NCBI GenBank assembly: GCA_030407085.1
Contig: CM059582.1
Span: forward strand, 68,095,501-68,159,500
Source of the DNA: Trichopria drosophilae
Lineage: Eukaryota > Arthropoda > Insecta > Hymenoptera > Diapriidae
Reading direction: 5' to 3'
DNA length: 64,000 bases
Shown piece by piece: positions 46,379 through 57,251 of the stretch. Made by a program: the position numbers and the translations under genes. The notes below the pieces were generated by a model. The model made no database searches and was not told the DNA's origin. It saw only the letters and a program-made list of their open reading frames with translations. The stretch's first letter is position 1; each line of letters starts with the position of its first letter.

Positions 46379-46490
46379 ATGTAAATAGAACGACAACTGA
46401 ATGTATGCACAATATTATGTAATCTGAAGAGGGTCAAAATAAATGACCGAAACGTTAATTGTCTAATTTATTAACAACACCAATAACACA

Positions 46491-48662
46491 TGATATATAA
46501 AAAATAAAGTGTTTATAGTCTAAATCGAAAGCTAAGGGCTGAATGTTTGTGTACACACAACGATAATTAGCCAACTTATTATATGATAATAAATATTAAC
46601 TTCGAAATTTACCTGTTTTTTTTTTTAAATGTTCATTTTATGAGTTTGAAGAATATAAAATTATGCTATATCTTTAAAGTAAAGACAAATAGCTTCCTAC
46701 TTTCAAATTTACAGTTTTGGGTAGTGTACCATAAAAATATTATTAATTTAGCCAAAATCTATCTTTACATTCTTAGAACTAATAAAAGGTCGGTACCGGG
46801 TGGTAGGGGCTACCGGACTCTCCTTTAAACGTTTGTGTACATAAGTGCGATATTCCAGGCGAGATTGAATATTTCCATTTAAAGACCAAAAAGGTGTATC
46901 ATCTGCGACCCCAGAGTCTGTATTACACCCCTCTTCTCCCCGCCAATAGTGCAGCAAAACTTTAAGTAAAAAGATTTTCAATTTTCCTCACAATTAATTT
47001 TTTTTTTTTGATAAATAATTTTTCTTTGAAATCTGTCAGATGAAGCGTGTGGTTAAATTTCTAAACTGATGTGCCAAAAAATAAATTGTAATGGGAAATG
47101 TTCGACAGCACCAGGTCCAGTGATGTGATTTTCACATTTTCGAGGTAAACCCTTAACCTCGACCCATGGGGCGTTTTCGACCCAAAGAAAATTCAAATTG
47201 TACTTTATAAGTTGCACAACTCTAAGCATTTTCAGGGCGTCAGACTAACTTAAATGTATGGTTTCATTGGGTTTAATATTTTCCTCTCCTTAAATCATAG
47301 AGTTTTTCAATGGCAGCATCAGTGCGCATTGAGTGTATTTCTGTCCGATAATTATACATGCGTTAGAAAAGGATAAAGATGAACTCAAAATGAAAAAACT
47401 GAAATGAAAAAGAATTTACATTTTCCTCAAAATTAATGGTTTTTTGGGAATAATTATTATTTTTTTTAAATGAGTCAGGTGATGCGTTTGGTCGAATTTC
47501 TAAACTCATGTGGAAAATTATACCATACCAGGTCAGTGAAAGGAAAACTTTCATGTCGGTTACGTATATGTTATGTTCCTGTTACCAATTCGTTATGTAC
47601 TATTCGTTACATATCAGTTACCTGTCCGTTACGTTTATGTTATAAGTTTGTTTAATGTAACATTTTGCTGATTCGTTAAGTATTTCTTATGTATCCGTTA
47701 TCATCCTGTAATGTTGGCGGCACATTGGGCGGTATCCTGTCAGTTACATCTGCGATACGTTTCTGTTAGGTAACGAAAAGGAACCGCAACCCATTTGAGA
47801 CTATCAAAAATACCCAAGGACACCCGTTTGCAAGATTTCAGATCGATATCAGGTGTGGAAATCTACCTGATACGTATCTGATACGTAACTAAAATTTTCG
47901 AAGCCATATGGGATGTGATCCGATATAACGCAAATCAAGACAAATATGTTTCAGATATCTTATGGTCATCTTTCAAAAATAAGTTGACACGGTGTCAAAT
48001 ATGTATCAGTCGTTGCTGTGACATGTATCAGACACCTTGCAAAATGCTTTTTATGGCCGCTTTTTTTGGATATCGAAAAAGTAGTAGATACATACCATTG
48101 CAACATAACTGATACCTATCGGCTACTATGTTGACACATAACAAATCAGCATCTCTATAGAAATATAGTTTTGGTTAGATTTCTTTTACCTATCAGATAA
48201 CTACGAGTTACGTTTCAGTTTTGTACTTGAAACATACCACTTACATGTCTGAAATGTATAGCGATCTAGCTTATATTTAATATATCCCCGTACAAAATAA
48301 AAAGCCTATTTACTTAAATATTTACACAAAAGTTCGAAAAATGATAGAATATATTGTATAAAATGAAAGTAGTGTATATATGAAATATTTGTTGTAATAG
48401 ATAATCTCAGATTTTTACGAATTAAAATACTCAGTAGATACACTTTTTCGTAAGGGTGGAAGAAAAATAAACTTATGATAAAAGCGATATTTTTTTACAA
48501 TAAAAATGAAAATAATAAACATAAAATAAAAACTATAATTATTTATTTATAAATTATCTATACACTTAAATCTTTAAATTTTCTCGTAATGACGTTTTCA
48601 ACATTTACGTTTTATATTTATTGATATTGTTATGGAATAATTACATTTTACTCTAACAAACA
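46491..48662. other. Gene-free region with degenerate repeats
   Basis: A ~105-bp block near 46976-47080 is repeated directly at about 47413-47520 (TTTCCTCACAATTAAT, GTGTGGTTAAATTTCTAAAC). From 47550 to 48250 the DNA is dominated by degenerate GTTACGTAT/ATACGTAAC-like words. No ORF of note. Confidence 0.5.
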
Positions 48663-49475
48663 TATTGCGCGCAGAGAGAGAGAGACTGACTGACTGACTG
48701 AATGGCTTTATTTTGACTTGAGGAATTACCTCTTGGGCCAACCAGTAAAAGAGCATACATAATAAAACTTAAGACTAGAGTAAATATAGTAAACAATAGA
48801 GATTTATAATAGAAAAGCGCAGTTTAACAATAGCTAAGCGAAATAAAGCGAAAAAAAGGAATACAAACTTAGTAACTAACAGGCAGAAAAATACTAAATT
48901 GATCTAGTGAATACTCTTGTACAGTACACGCACATCGAAGTAATTAGGTAATAAGCTCACGATTCGGTCCGAATTAATAAATAATTTTTTAATTTAAATT
49001 TAAACGAGTTCAGACTAATGCTGTTTCGAATATCATCGGGAAGATCATTCCATAGCCGCGTGGAAGTGACAATAAAAGATTTTGCATACGATTCTAATCA
49101 ATGAGTCGGTACACGAAGTTGCAACATAGAGCCAGGTCGGAGTGCTCTGGACGCGGTTACGATGCGCCACTGGTAACAATCGTACAGATATTGAGGGGCA
49201 CGAGTGGTCAGAATCTTATAGGTGAGGATCCCTATTAAGTACAGCCGACGCGATTTGGTCGAGAGCCAGTTTAGTTTATTTCGGAACGGAGTAATATGCT
49301 CATCGCGCCGTAGATCAAAAATAAAGCGAATTCCCGGGTTGAACATACGTTCTACTTTGATTTTCTGAATGACATTAATGTCATTGTAGACAGCGCAGCA
49401 GTAGTCGAAGTAGGGTAAAATCAGTGAGGAAACGTAGCAGTGAAATAGAGAAAGTAAAATGACCTTTTCCTCGTG
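48663..49475 (-). pseudogene. 5'-truncated non-LTR element, RT C-terminus and 3' tail
   Basis: The frame 49098-49346 has RMFNPGIRFIFDLRRDEHIT and PFRNKLNWLSTKSRRLY, preceded by LPYFDYCCAVY. A later frame has SFIVTSTRLWNDLPDDIRNS, the conserved ORF2 end. The 3' end reads AATAAAGCCATTC followed by (AGTC)n on the minus strand, a tandem-repeat tail. Confidence 0.75.
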
Positions 49476-49699
49476 CGTTCTACTACCATCTCTCTCGCTC
49501 TCGCATATTCTTAGTTAGATCCATTAACATTAGCAGTATACCGTTTTCATGGTCGTCGATTATGCGTCGATCACTTATTCACCGTACATTCGTTTTCCGG
49601 AAACTTTCGAAAATGTATACAGGTCCAGACACATTTAAAAGATCAGATAGGCCACATAATCTCTCAGTTGTTGTTGAGAAAAGCGATCTGCCAGTTCGG

Positions 49700-51820
49700 G
49701 ATGCATTATATTAGATCTTGCCTGAGATCCTCCGTCCACTGAAATCGTCCGTGGGCATTCGTTGGTCGTTGTCCCGGGACACCTGTTTCGGCTCCTCCAC
49801 CTCGGGACTGGGCTGCATCCGAAGCAGCCCGATGGTCAGGAGCCCTGCGCGTTCAATTTATAGTAATAAGCACACGTGGTGGTGAGAGTAGGCCATTTGG
49901 GAAGATAGGCTAGGATGCAGCTTTTTGCATAGCCGCATTGTGTTACACATCATTCCCTTTGAGCCCCCTTGTACTATTTTTTTTTTTTGTCGGAGGGGGG
50001 AAATGCATTAGGCACCATAGGGGGTTGAAGATGTTGTGTAACCCCCCGTGTGTCGGACTCCCTCACCTTTGATGTTAACGGCAAGGTTTACCGACTAAAA
50101 CCCTAACCTCCCTTGGCCCTCCAGAATCCACGTGTGCAGTCTGCAGTAGAAAAGTGGCTCCGATATCCATCTCCTCCGCTGCAGACTGCACCGGGCCATT
50201 TGTTTGCAACTATAACCACTCCCTCTACCATTGGGTAAGTGGTTACAGGATCTCGTGTGACCTCAGTAGACGGAGAGATCCCAGTAGCACTGCTTTCTGC
50301 ATTCGGCCTGCGATGGAATTTGCATGTTCTCGACAGGCCGGAATGCTTTTGATGTTTTGGAGGAAAGTTGGTCTCATTCCTCCCAGCACTCCAATTATCA
50401 GCACGACGAGCTTGATTTTGAATCCTCGATACAGCCTGCGAATCTCGAACAGGAGTTCCTGATATTTCATCCGTTTTTCGTCCTCTTTGCTGACTATATT
50501 TGTTTCTGCTGGTGCAGAAAACTCGATGACGAAGATAGATTTGTCATCGAAGTCAACAAGGACGATGTCAGGCTTATTGGCTGATATTTGCCTGCTCGTC
50601 GGGAATGAGTAATTCCAGTATATTCGGCAAGACTCATTCCCGACTACGGATTCAATATCAGTGGGGACGTACGGCAAAACTGGGGTTGCATCAATACCAT
50701 AAGTGCTGCGAAGATGGTAATACAGCACTCGAAGAGCCGCATTGTGACGTTCGATGTATGCTGAAACTGCATATATTGGACATGCTGCCAAAAGATGCAT
50801 TAGTGTCTCAGCATGACATCTACACAATCTACAAACCGTACTCTGTACCGCCTGGTGTAAGATGTTCTGGCGGTACGCTAAGGTATTGATGACCCCATCC
50901 TGGCACGCGAAGATAAAACCCTCGGTCTCGGATTTCAAGCCGGCTGATCTTAAGAAGGAGAAGGTCATCTCTGCCGACAAGCCAAGTTGTTGGACATTTC
51001 GAAAGAATTGTCCATGCAACGGCTTGTCGATATGCCTTCCCTCCAACATACGGAGTTGTTCCTTCCGTATGTTAGCCCTGAGACGCACTGGGCACAGATT
51101 GATGACTGATTCAGCCTCCTGTGCACCACTACGTCCCACGTTGAAAACCAGACCGAGGTTTCGCGCCGCTCGTTCCGCCGCGTTGTACAAAAACGCCCCC
51201 TTCCCCTGAATTTCATGCTGATGTACTAGCATCATCAGGGGATCCTCCGTTCGATTAATCACGTCGCAAGCTGATTCGAGGACCAATCGGTCATGCATAC
51301 ACTCCAGGCTTAAAAGGCCACGACCTCCCATATTTCGGGGCAAATACAGTCGTTCCACGGAAGATCTTGGATGCAAACTGCGTTGCATACAAATCATCTT
51401 CCGTGTGCTTCGGTCAAGATCCCTTAGCTCGTCAACGTTCCACTTCAGTGCTCCAAAAGAATAGAGCACTGGTGATACGGCCAACATATTCGTGGCTGCC
51501 ACCTTATTTCTCCCGGTCAATTCTGATGACCAGATCTGACGGAGAATGCGCCGGTATTTCTTAATGATGGTGGTTTTAGCAGCCTGCACATCCTGGACAT
51601 GCCTTTGAGGTACGCCCAGGTATGTGTAGGCTTCTTCGGCGCTAAGTTGGCGGATGACATTTCCGTTGACGAGCTCCATATCGTTGTTATGGGAGCCTGA
51701 CCTTCCTCTGTGCAAATGAACGACTGCACACTTGTCCAATCCGAATTCCATACCGATATCTCTCGAGTATGTGAGGGCGATGTTCAGAGATCGATGTAAT
51801 TGATCTTCGCCTGATGCGTA
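49700..51820 (-). mobile_element. 5'-truncated non-LTR element with restriction-like endonuclease
   Basis: Coding frame 50243-51820 plus a GC-richer 3' UTR to roughly 49700. The 5' junction falls at an (AAT)n microsatellite. It belongs to the early-branching non-LTR group with one ORF and a C-terminal PD-(D/E)xK nuclease (R2/R4/Dong-like). Confidence 0.75.
50243..51820 (-). pseudogene. RT thumb, zinc knuckle and restriction-like endonuclease
   Basis: From the ATG at 51751, 502 codons are open; the homologous frame continues about 23 codons further up (YASGEDQLHRSLNIALTYSR), right after where RT motif C would be. So the catalytic palm is missing. Residues 307-325 hold the CCHC knuckle CRLCRCHAETLMHLLAACP. 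YIERHNAALRVLYYHL follows. The nuclease core is KPDIVLVDF (393-401) and VIEFSAP (408-414), the PD...E motif, then KYQELLFEIRRLY. The nuclease nicks specific targets in this clade. The region is open and well conserved, suggesting a recent insertion. Confidence 0.85.
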
Positions 51821-51821
51821 T

Positions 51822-51822
51822 A

Positions 51823-51865
<43 letters not shown>
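51822..51865. repeat. (AAT)n microsatellite
   Basis: About 14 ATT/AAT units abut the truncated 5' end of the preceding retroelement. Confidence 0.95.
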
Positions 51866-51869
<4 letters not shown>

Positions 51870-52094
51870 ATTATAAAACGGTTTAAAAATAGAAAAAAAT
51901 AAAAACAATAAAGATAAAAAAATAATGCTAATAAAAGTTTACTGTTTTATTAACCATCCATTTTAGGGTGTTTGGGATGTTTACGTAATAAGTACCCGTG
52001 GAATATATTCAATAAACTTTATTTTCATATTTCATAATTAAACATTACAATAGTTAATGAATATATTGAAAATACATATTATTGCTAAAATCAA

Positions 52095-52824
52095 CAAGGC
52101 GTTTCCTCTCATTGAAAGTGACACTTGGCACAATCCTTAATCATAGGAGGTTGTCCATCTGGTACGACGCCGCTGGCCTCAAAATGTGTGTAGCATCTTC
52201 GACATTATCTTATATCAGGATGCATTGGCATAGCAGGTGGCAAGCAAGCCTATGCTTCTTCAATTTGTCGTTCAGCAAACATGCAGGTGAAATCGATCGG
52301 TAGACATTCTATATCTTATGTTTCCATCAATGCGAAACGTTTCACTTTGTATTAATTCCTTAATGAAAGTTGAAGTGATGCAGGCTGTTCAAATAGATTT
52401 CACAATACCCAATTTTTAAGTATTTGCACATTTTCTTTAGTGCAAGTTCCATTAAGCGAATGATTTTCACACTTCTCCAACAATTCATATTGCTGCTGTT
52501 GCTTCAGTTTTTCAGAGATGGGCAGTCCAAAACGTCGAGATCAATAATATTTTCAACGTTTAATATATCCTCCAACCAACATTTTTTATTGACTCCTTTT
52601 ACATAAATTTTGTTGGAAAATTTAATGATATCCTCCAAAGTCTCGTTTATAGCATTAACGGGAACGTCGCCAGATTGCCATGGTAAGCCGTGGTAATTAT
52701 GTATTAACCAGTTATTCACTCTTTTATAGAGTAACGGTAACCACACCCATTGATATGGCGCTTTAAACACACAAGTCTCAATTTCACCGACGAAAATATT
52801 CATTATAGACATTCGGTCTATCAC
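52095..52824 (-). pseudogene. Polinton gene of unknown function, broken
   Basis: The 106-codon frame 52504-52824 has APYQWVWLPLLYKRVNNWLI and NYHGLPWQSGDVP, then KIYVKGVNKKCWLEDIL and LDCPSL. Beyond its stop the homologous sequence continues with DIECLPIDF, MFAERQIEEA and a Cys-rich end (CRRCYTHF, DCAKCHF), broken by several stops. The paired CxxC motifs suggest zinc binding. I recall this protein type from insect genomes, but not its function. It is the leftmost gene of the structural block. Confidence 0.6.
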
Positions 52825-52970
52825 TTCGGTATGAAGTGATTACCAGGCCCGCGGAAGCCCTGCACGTCTACAATGTGTTCCATTTCGTATGATACTGATT
52901 CACTAGCAATTAAAGTATGACTATATTTTATTCATTAATTAGCACATGCGCAATAATGGCTAACCCCCTC

Positions 52971-54223
52971 TTAAACCAACTTCTTTAAATTTCCACTTAT
53001 GGGATTATATTCTACAATACGATCATGTAAAATTAAACAATAAGCAGAAGTATTTGCAGGAAAATTTTCTTTTGATTCAAATTCGAGCCGCACATCGACA
53101 GGTGCGTGTTTTAAAGCTTCAGTCTGCTTAGAGCAATCAATAATGATTAGTGGAGCTTTCTTTAAAAATATTGATTTATTCAATATATGTTTACCATTAA
53201 CATTTTTATTATAGTAACTAACTTGAAAATTGATATACATATCGTATAATAAAGAAAATTGATTATTTGCAATATCAAGGTTTAAATTACCACACGGATA
53301 ATATTTTGAATTATCAATTATAATGATAATAATTGAAAGTAATGAAAAAATACTTTAACATTACTAATGTTACAGTGATCAAATAAGCTAGCATTTTTCG
53401 CCTTGTCATTTTTTCGTGCTGTTTGGAAGCCGATAATAATATATCGTGGCTTTTCTAGTTGTGTCGCTGTTTTCACGGACCACACGTGGGATGATGTTAC
53501 CGGTAATAGAGGATATTCATAAAGTTCCCATGTACTAAAACTTAAAGATATGCAAGGATCTTTTTCAATGAAACGTTACAGCTGTATCATTTCCCTATCA
53601 GCCAACGTCACATATGGAACTAACCATTCTATTTTATTCATCTCAATTTTGTAATGTTCTTCTGCATTTTGTGTAATTGCATTATCATCATGTTCAGATC
53701 TTGTTAAAACAAGTTCGTGCTTCGCGTTTACAATTATCTTACGATAATCTTCAGCAAATCCGAGAATCATACTCAGAGGCATGATCACATCAAAATAACC
53801 ATTATCATTTGTTATCTTTAGATTTGAACTAGATATCCAACCTGCATCGATTAAAACAGGTTCATCATTTGGCGTGTAAGAAGGATACCCCTTCATCAAG
53901 CTAGTAATACCAACATTTCTATTTCGATCAATTTCAACACCATTCAAATCATACCGTGCCTCATCAAATAAATGACAGATTGCGTTAGACGTTAGATTAG
54001 TATTATTTGCTTTAGTTCCGTCGGTTTTCGTTAACCTTCCACTAACACGTATCAAACTTTTACACGGTAAAATACATAAATCTTGATTTTGCACAGCAAT
54101 GCGAATTTCATCATTTTTACCAAAAGAACTTGTATTGTAAGATTGATGTGAATGCAGCTCGTAATGAGCGACAGATTCCTCGAAAACTACTGGGTTTTGA
54201 ATGCTGAGTATTGGATCCTCCAT
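52971..54223 (-). pseudogene. Hexon-like major capsid protein, with stop and small insertion
   Basis: The frame starts at 54223 (MEDPILSIQNPVVFEES) and runs 215 codons to a TAA at 53576-53578, the expected chain continuing in the same frame. A ~26-bp AT-rich insertion near 53315-53345 then shifts frame. The C-terminus is the frame 52971-53240, with PVDVRLEFESKENFPANTSA and ending GNLKKLV. Internal phrases such as AICHLFDEARYDLNGVEIDR and SMILGFAEDYRKI are those of the insect Polinton capsid family as I know it, a double jelly-roll that forms hexons. Total about 415 codons. Assignment to the major capsid is from memory of the family and position. Confidence 0.65.
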
Positions 54224-54440
54224 TATTGTTGTTATGATAACGTGCTATAAGTATGCAAATACAACAACGGCAATAACAATTTTTATTATTCACTGTTTGA
54301 TATTGTGATGATAATGTAACTTGAGTCCCAAGCTTTTCAGAAATAGAGCGTTCCGACGTGTTAACGTCTTGCGAATTTGACGACGACTGATATGTTTTCT
54401 CCATGATGGTTTATTATTATAGTAACTATTAAGGTTCTGA

Positions 54441-55124
54441 CTATTGTACATAATACCCATTGTTACGTAGATTTAAGATTTTCGTTTCACCACGAAAATT
54501 TACCAATTCACCGTTCTGATCAACAATACGCAATTGAATATGATCTATTAATCTGCCGGCAACAGGTAGATAAATGACGTGATTCGGCACTTCCACAATC
54601 TTATATCCGGGCGCCACAGTAGGAAAAAATTCATGAATCGTGTGCGCTCTACTGCTATTAATATAAGCGCCCGTAGTTATATTGCATTCCACGCGAAGTG
54701 CATTAACTTTAATTATGGTTACTGGCAAATCTGAAATCTGCAACCTGTTTGCATCCAAAATTCGTCTATTAAAGCCCAATGTTCGTCCAATCGAATCAAT
54801 TGGTGTTAAATCAATGTCTCGATTAGATCTGATTTCACTACGTAGTGTATTATTATTCGGTTTTATATCTAGCGTAATATCACTATACTCCGACAGCTTG
54901 TTTCTAATATATTCTTATATATTGGCACAATAATTTAATGGTTACCAATATGAAATTTATTATTAACGTCAACATTTGGGATTGAATTAAACGTTAAAAG
55001 TTCGATCAAACCCAATTCATAATTCTTCTGCGGTGAAAGTTCAATAGGTGGAAAGTATTGCGCTTCCAATACTGAAGACGGCCTCGAGAGCGTCAACGTA
55101 AAAGAATCATTTATACTGATTGTT
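54441..55124 (-). pseudogene. Penton-like minor capsid protein, one break
   Basis: An N-terminal stretch at about 54946-55124 (LTLSRPSSVLEAQYFPPIEL, NVDVNNKFHIGNH) is separated by a stop and a small deletion from the C-terminal part (about 54910 to 54441) with SDITLDIKPNNNTLRSEI, RVECNITTGAYINSS, APGYKIVEVPNHVIYLPVAG and LRIVDQNGELVNFRGE. No ATG is present at the N-terminal block. The family is the Polinton minor capsid/penton-type single jelly roll, located between the major capsid and protease genes. Confidence 0.65.
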
Positions 55125-55150
55125 CAAATTACACTGATTATCATAATATT

Positions 55151-55566
55151 TTATGCGATATATTTATACAACTGATACTTGTTTGGACAAAACAGCTGAT
55201 TGCATAAAAATTTGAGACATAAATGTCCACAATCAATAGTGGCATAGTCTTGAAATTTTTCACGGTTATACACAATGCTACCTACACCGAGATATTTTCC
55301 CAACTCAGCAGGTGGGCTAAGGTTTCCAAAGCTGTCAAAATAAACGACTTTAGAACCACGTTTTCGATATGCTACCCAATGTGTCCCCGGACCGCTTGCA
55401 TCGTCTAAATTTATGACTGCACATTCATTAACTTGGGGATTCTTTGGTAAATTATTACGCGTAAAGACACCTGTAAAATTCGGAATTCCAGCTTCTTTCG
55501 AATATCTCAATATATCTGCATCGGTGAGTGCTCGATGCGGTAGCTTTACAAGTTTTTTCGATTTTT
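55151..55566 (-). CDS. Adenain-like cysteine protease
   Basis: The frame is open from after a TAG at 55567-55569 to the stop at 55151, with no ATG before the conserved region (LTDADILRYSKEAGIPNFTG). It has the Ulp1/adenain fold motifs: His in GTHWVAY, Asp in VYFDSFG, Gln in EKFQDYA and Cys in IDCGHLCLKF, a complete His-Asp-Gln-Cys set. Such proteases mature Polinton and adenovirus-type capsids. Its 5' end overlaps the 3' end of the pX-like ORF, where an A AAA AAC heptamer could shift ribosomes into this frame. Alternative explanations are a lost start codon, non-AUG initiation or splicing. Confidence 0.8.
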
Positions 55567-56046
55567 TCTACATTTAACACCTAAACCCGTTTTATATGGT
55601 TTTATTTTCAAACCTAGACCATTTTTATAAGGTTTAAGATATAACCCTTTACCTATAGCTATTTTCTCCATAGCCCTATTATGCCGTTCACTTTCATGTA
55701 ACTGCTTTTGAGCATCATTAACAACCTTGGTTATACCCGCTGCGCCACCGGCTAATGCACCTACAGCACTTAATCCAGCAAATATGGGTGCTAGGAAAGG
55801 TAAGAATCCTCCAACCTTTGAAGGTATCGATAGCTGTCCAGTTTTTTGAATGAATCGTTTACCATCTGCTTCTTTTACGGCTTTACGTGCCCCTTTCAAA
55901 GAGCTCGATATAACGCTTTGAACATTATTACTTGGTGACATTGACATTTTAGCAGCCGCAATAATGTTGTTCAATGATGTTGTTTTCTTTTTTGACACTT
56001 TTTTCTTCTTTTTCAGTCCCATGCCTAATTTACTTTTTAGTTTCAT
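55546..56046 (-). CDS. pX-like core/minor virion protein
   Basis: A 166-aa protein, very basic at the N-terminus (KKKKKVSKKKTT) with a central hydrophobic, Gly/Ala-rich segment at about residues 78-105 (GGFLPFLAPIFAGLSAVGAL). The C-terminus has two copies of an xxLKPYKNGLGLK-like repeat and a basic end. A basic protein with a GGFLP... hydrophobic domain matches the adenovirus pX-type core protein family in Polintons and adintoviruses. It would bind virion DNA or membranes. It starts 15 bases after the phospholipase stop and ends inside the protease frame. Confidence 0.6.
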   Translation of the reverse strand: MKLKSKLGMGLKKKKKVSKKKTTSLNNIIAAAKMSMSPSNNVQSVISSSLKGARKAVKEADGKRFIQKTGQLSIPSKVGGFLPFLAPIFAGLSAVGALAGGAAGITKVVNDAQKQLHESERHNRAMEKIAIGKGLYLKPYKNGLGLKIKPYKTGLGVKCRKNRKNL

Positions 56047-56061
56047 TGTGTTTGCAACACC

Positions 56062-56412
56062 TCAAGCTGCCGCCTTTTCTGCAATGCTTGCGTCTTTTGC
56101 TAAAACTCGCTTCCAAGCCTGCTCCGCAAATATTCGATCGGCCTCGCTTCTACCGGTGGGATTTTCACGAGTTTTGGAATAAGCAATGTCGTGTTCCTTA
56201 CAAGCCTTATCTAACGGATTTATCCCTGAGTCCCCTCTTGCTAATCGTTGCTTTAATTTTGTACCACGTCCGCAGTACTGATAACCGGGTACATGAAGTT
56301 CTACCGGTAATTTATTAATTAAAGAATTGACCAATCCTTTCCCACTCTTTATCCGTTTTTGCTTCTTGTTTTTACCCACATATGTAATCATTTTAAGATG
56401 TGCATCATTCAA
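56062..56412 (-). CDS. Phospholipase A2-domain protein, parvovirus-like
   Basis: A 116-aa protein. VPGYQYCGRGT (residues 41-51) is the calcium-binding loop, and CKEHDIAY (71-78) carries the catalytic HD pair and following Tyr. A downstream Asp in SEADRIF (about 92) fits the second-helix Asp. This is the compact PLA2 of parvovirus capsids, also found in adintoviruses, where it helps membrane escape. The gene is complete and open, and diverges from the ATPase gene across 72 bp. Confidence 0.85.
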   Translation of the reverse strand: MNDAHLKMITYVGKNKKQKRIKSGKGLVNSLINKLPVELHVPGYQYCGRGTKLKQRLARGDSGINPLDKACKEHDIAYSKTRENPTGRSEADRIFAEQAWKRVLAKDASIAEKAAA

Positions 56413-56484
56413 GTAACAAACAGTTAATGACTGACATTACATATAAAGGCGCTACTTATACTTTTATGAACAGTTATTATCAAA
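56413..56484. promoter_or_regulatory. Divergent promoter between structural and ATPase blocks
   Basis: Only 72 bp separate two divergent start codons. CATATAAAGG (about 56440) is TATA-like for the plus strand, about 40 bases from its ATG. On the minus strand AAGTATAAGTAG is TATA-like. Both blocks could be driven from here. Confidence 0.45.
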
Positions 56485-57216
56485 ATGCGATTTCATAAAC
56501 AACCAACAAAAATTCCAATCATCAATTTTGATGATTTAACATCGTCTGTACAAAATAATGCAACTAATCATAAACGACATGGGGAGTTGCTGCCAAATAG
56601 TATACGTGCACTTTTCTGTAGCCCGTCTCATTGCGGGAAAACAAATACACTACTCAGTCTAATTATCGATCAGAATGGATTAAAGTTTGAAAATATATAT
56701 GTATATTCGAAATCGTTAAATCAACCGAAATATCAATTTTTACAAAACTTACTCGACTCTGTGGAGGGTGTAGGATACTTTCCTTTTCACGATAATGAAC
56801 AGGTAGTACCACCCGCCGAGGCCAGGTCAAACTCTATTATTATATTTGATGATGTTGCGTGCGAAAAGCAAGATAACATTAGATCCTTCTTTTGTATGGG
56901 TAGACATAATTGCGTCGATTGCTTTTATCTCAGTCAAACGTATGCTCGCGTTCCCAAGCATCTTATTCGAGATAACGTAAACTTTTTGATTCTCTTTAGA
57001 CAGGATGAAATGAATCTTAAGCACGTCTATAATGATCATGTAAATACAGATATGCCATACAACACTTTTAAAGATATATGTACACAATGTTGGACAGAAA
57101 AGCATGGATTTATTGTAATCGATAAAGATTGTGAAATAGAAGAGGGAAGGTATCGAAAAGGTTTTGATTGTTTTATAAGCATAAATGATTTTAAGAACAA
57201 ACAAAAAATGTTGTAA
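56485..57216 (+). CDS. Packaging ATPase (FtsK/HerA, A32-like)
   Basis: A 243-aa protein, complete. Walker A is CSPSHCGKTN (residues 45-54), a cysteine-rich variant of the P-loop. Walker B is SIIIFDDV (117-124). YLSQTYARVPKHLIRDN and FLILFRQD follow, the sensor and arginine-finger region of the DNA-packaging ATPases of Polintons, virophages and poxvirus A32. It would pump genome DNA into capsids. It starts a plus-strand series; the next gene begins 35 bases after its stop. No lesion. Confidence 0.9.
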   Translation: MRFHKQPTKIPIINFDDLTSSVQNNATNHKRHGELLPNSIRALFCSPSHCGKTNTLLSLIIDQNGLKFENIYVYSKSLNQPKYQFLQNLLDSVEGVGYFPFHDNEQVVPPAEARSNSIIIFDDVACEKQDNIRSFFCMGRHNCVDCFYLSQTYARVPKHLIRDNVNFLILFRQDEMNLKHVYNDHVNTDMPYNTFKDICTQCWTEKHGFIVIDKDCEIEEGRYRKGFDCFISINDFKNKQKML

Positions 57217-57251
57217 CAAGTCAATGCAGAGTGAGACTTGCATGCATTAAC

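Larger units (their letters stand above)
44287..46490 (+). mobile_element. Penelope-like element, plus-strand copy
   Basis: The ends are inverted relative to each other: CAATTAACGTTTCGGTCATT at about 44390 and its complement at about 46460, with GAAGAGG next to both, as in Penelope terminal repeats. The RT and GIY-YIG endonuclease are recognisable between. Confidence 0.85.

Noticed and set aside
51868..52095. Left terminal inverted repeat of the Polinton
   Set aside because: I expected one here but found no convincing end; without the right end in the window no comparison is possible.
54117..54404. 95-codon ORF between hexon-like and penton-like genes
   Set aside because: It overlaps the hexon start in another frame and has no recognisable domain. 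A short Cys/Ile stretch (CYCRCCICILIA) could be a membrane anchor, but support is too weak.
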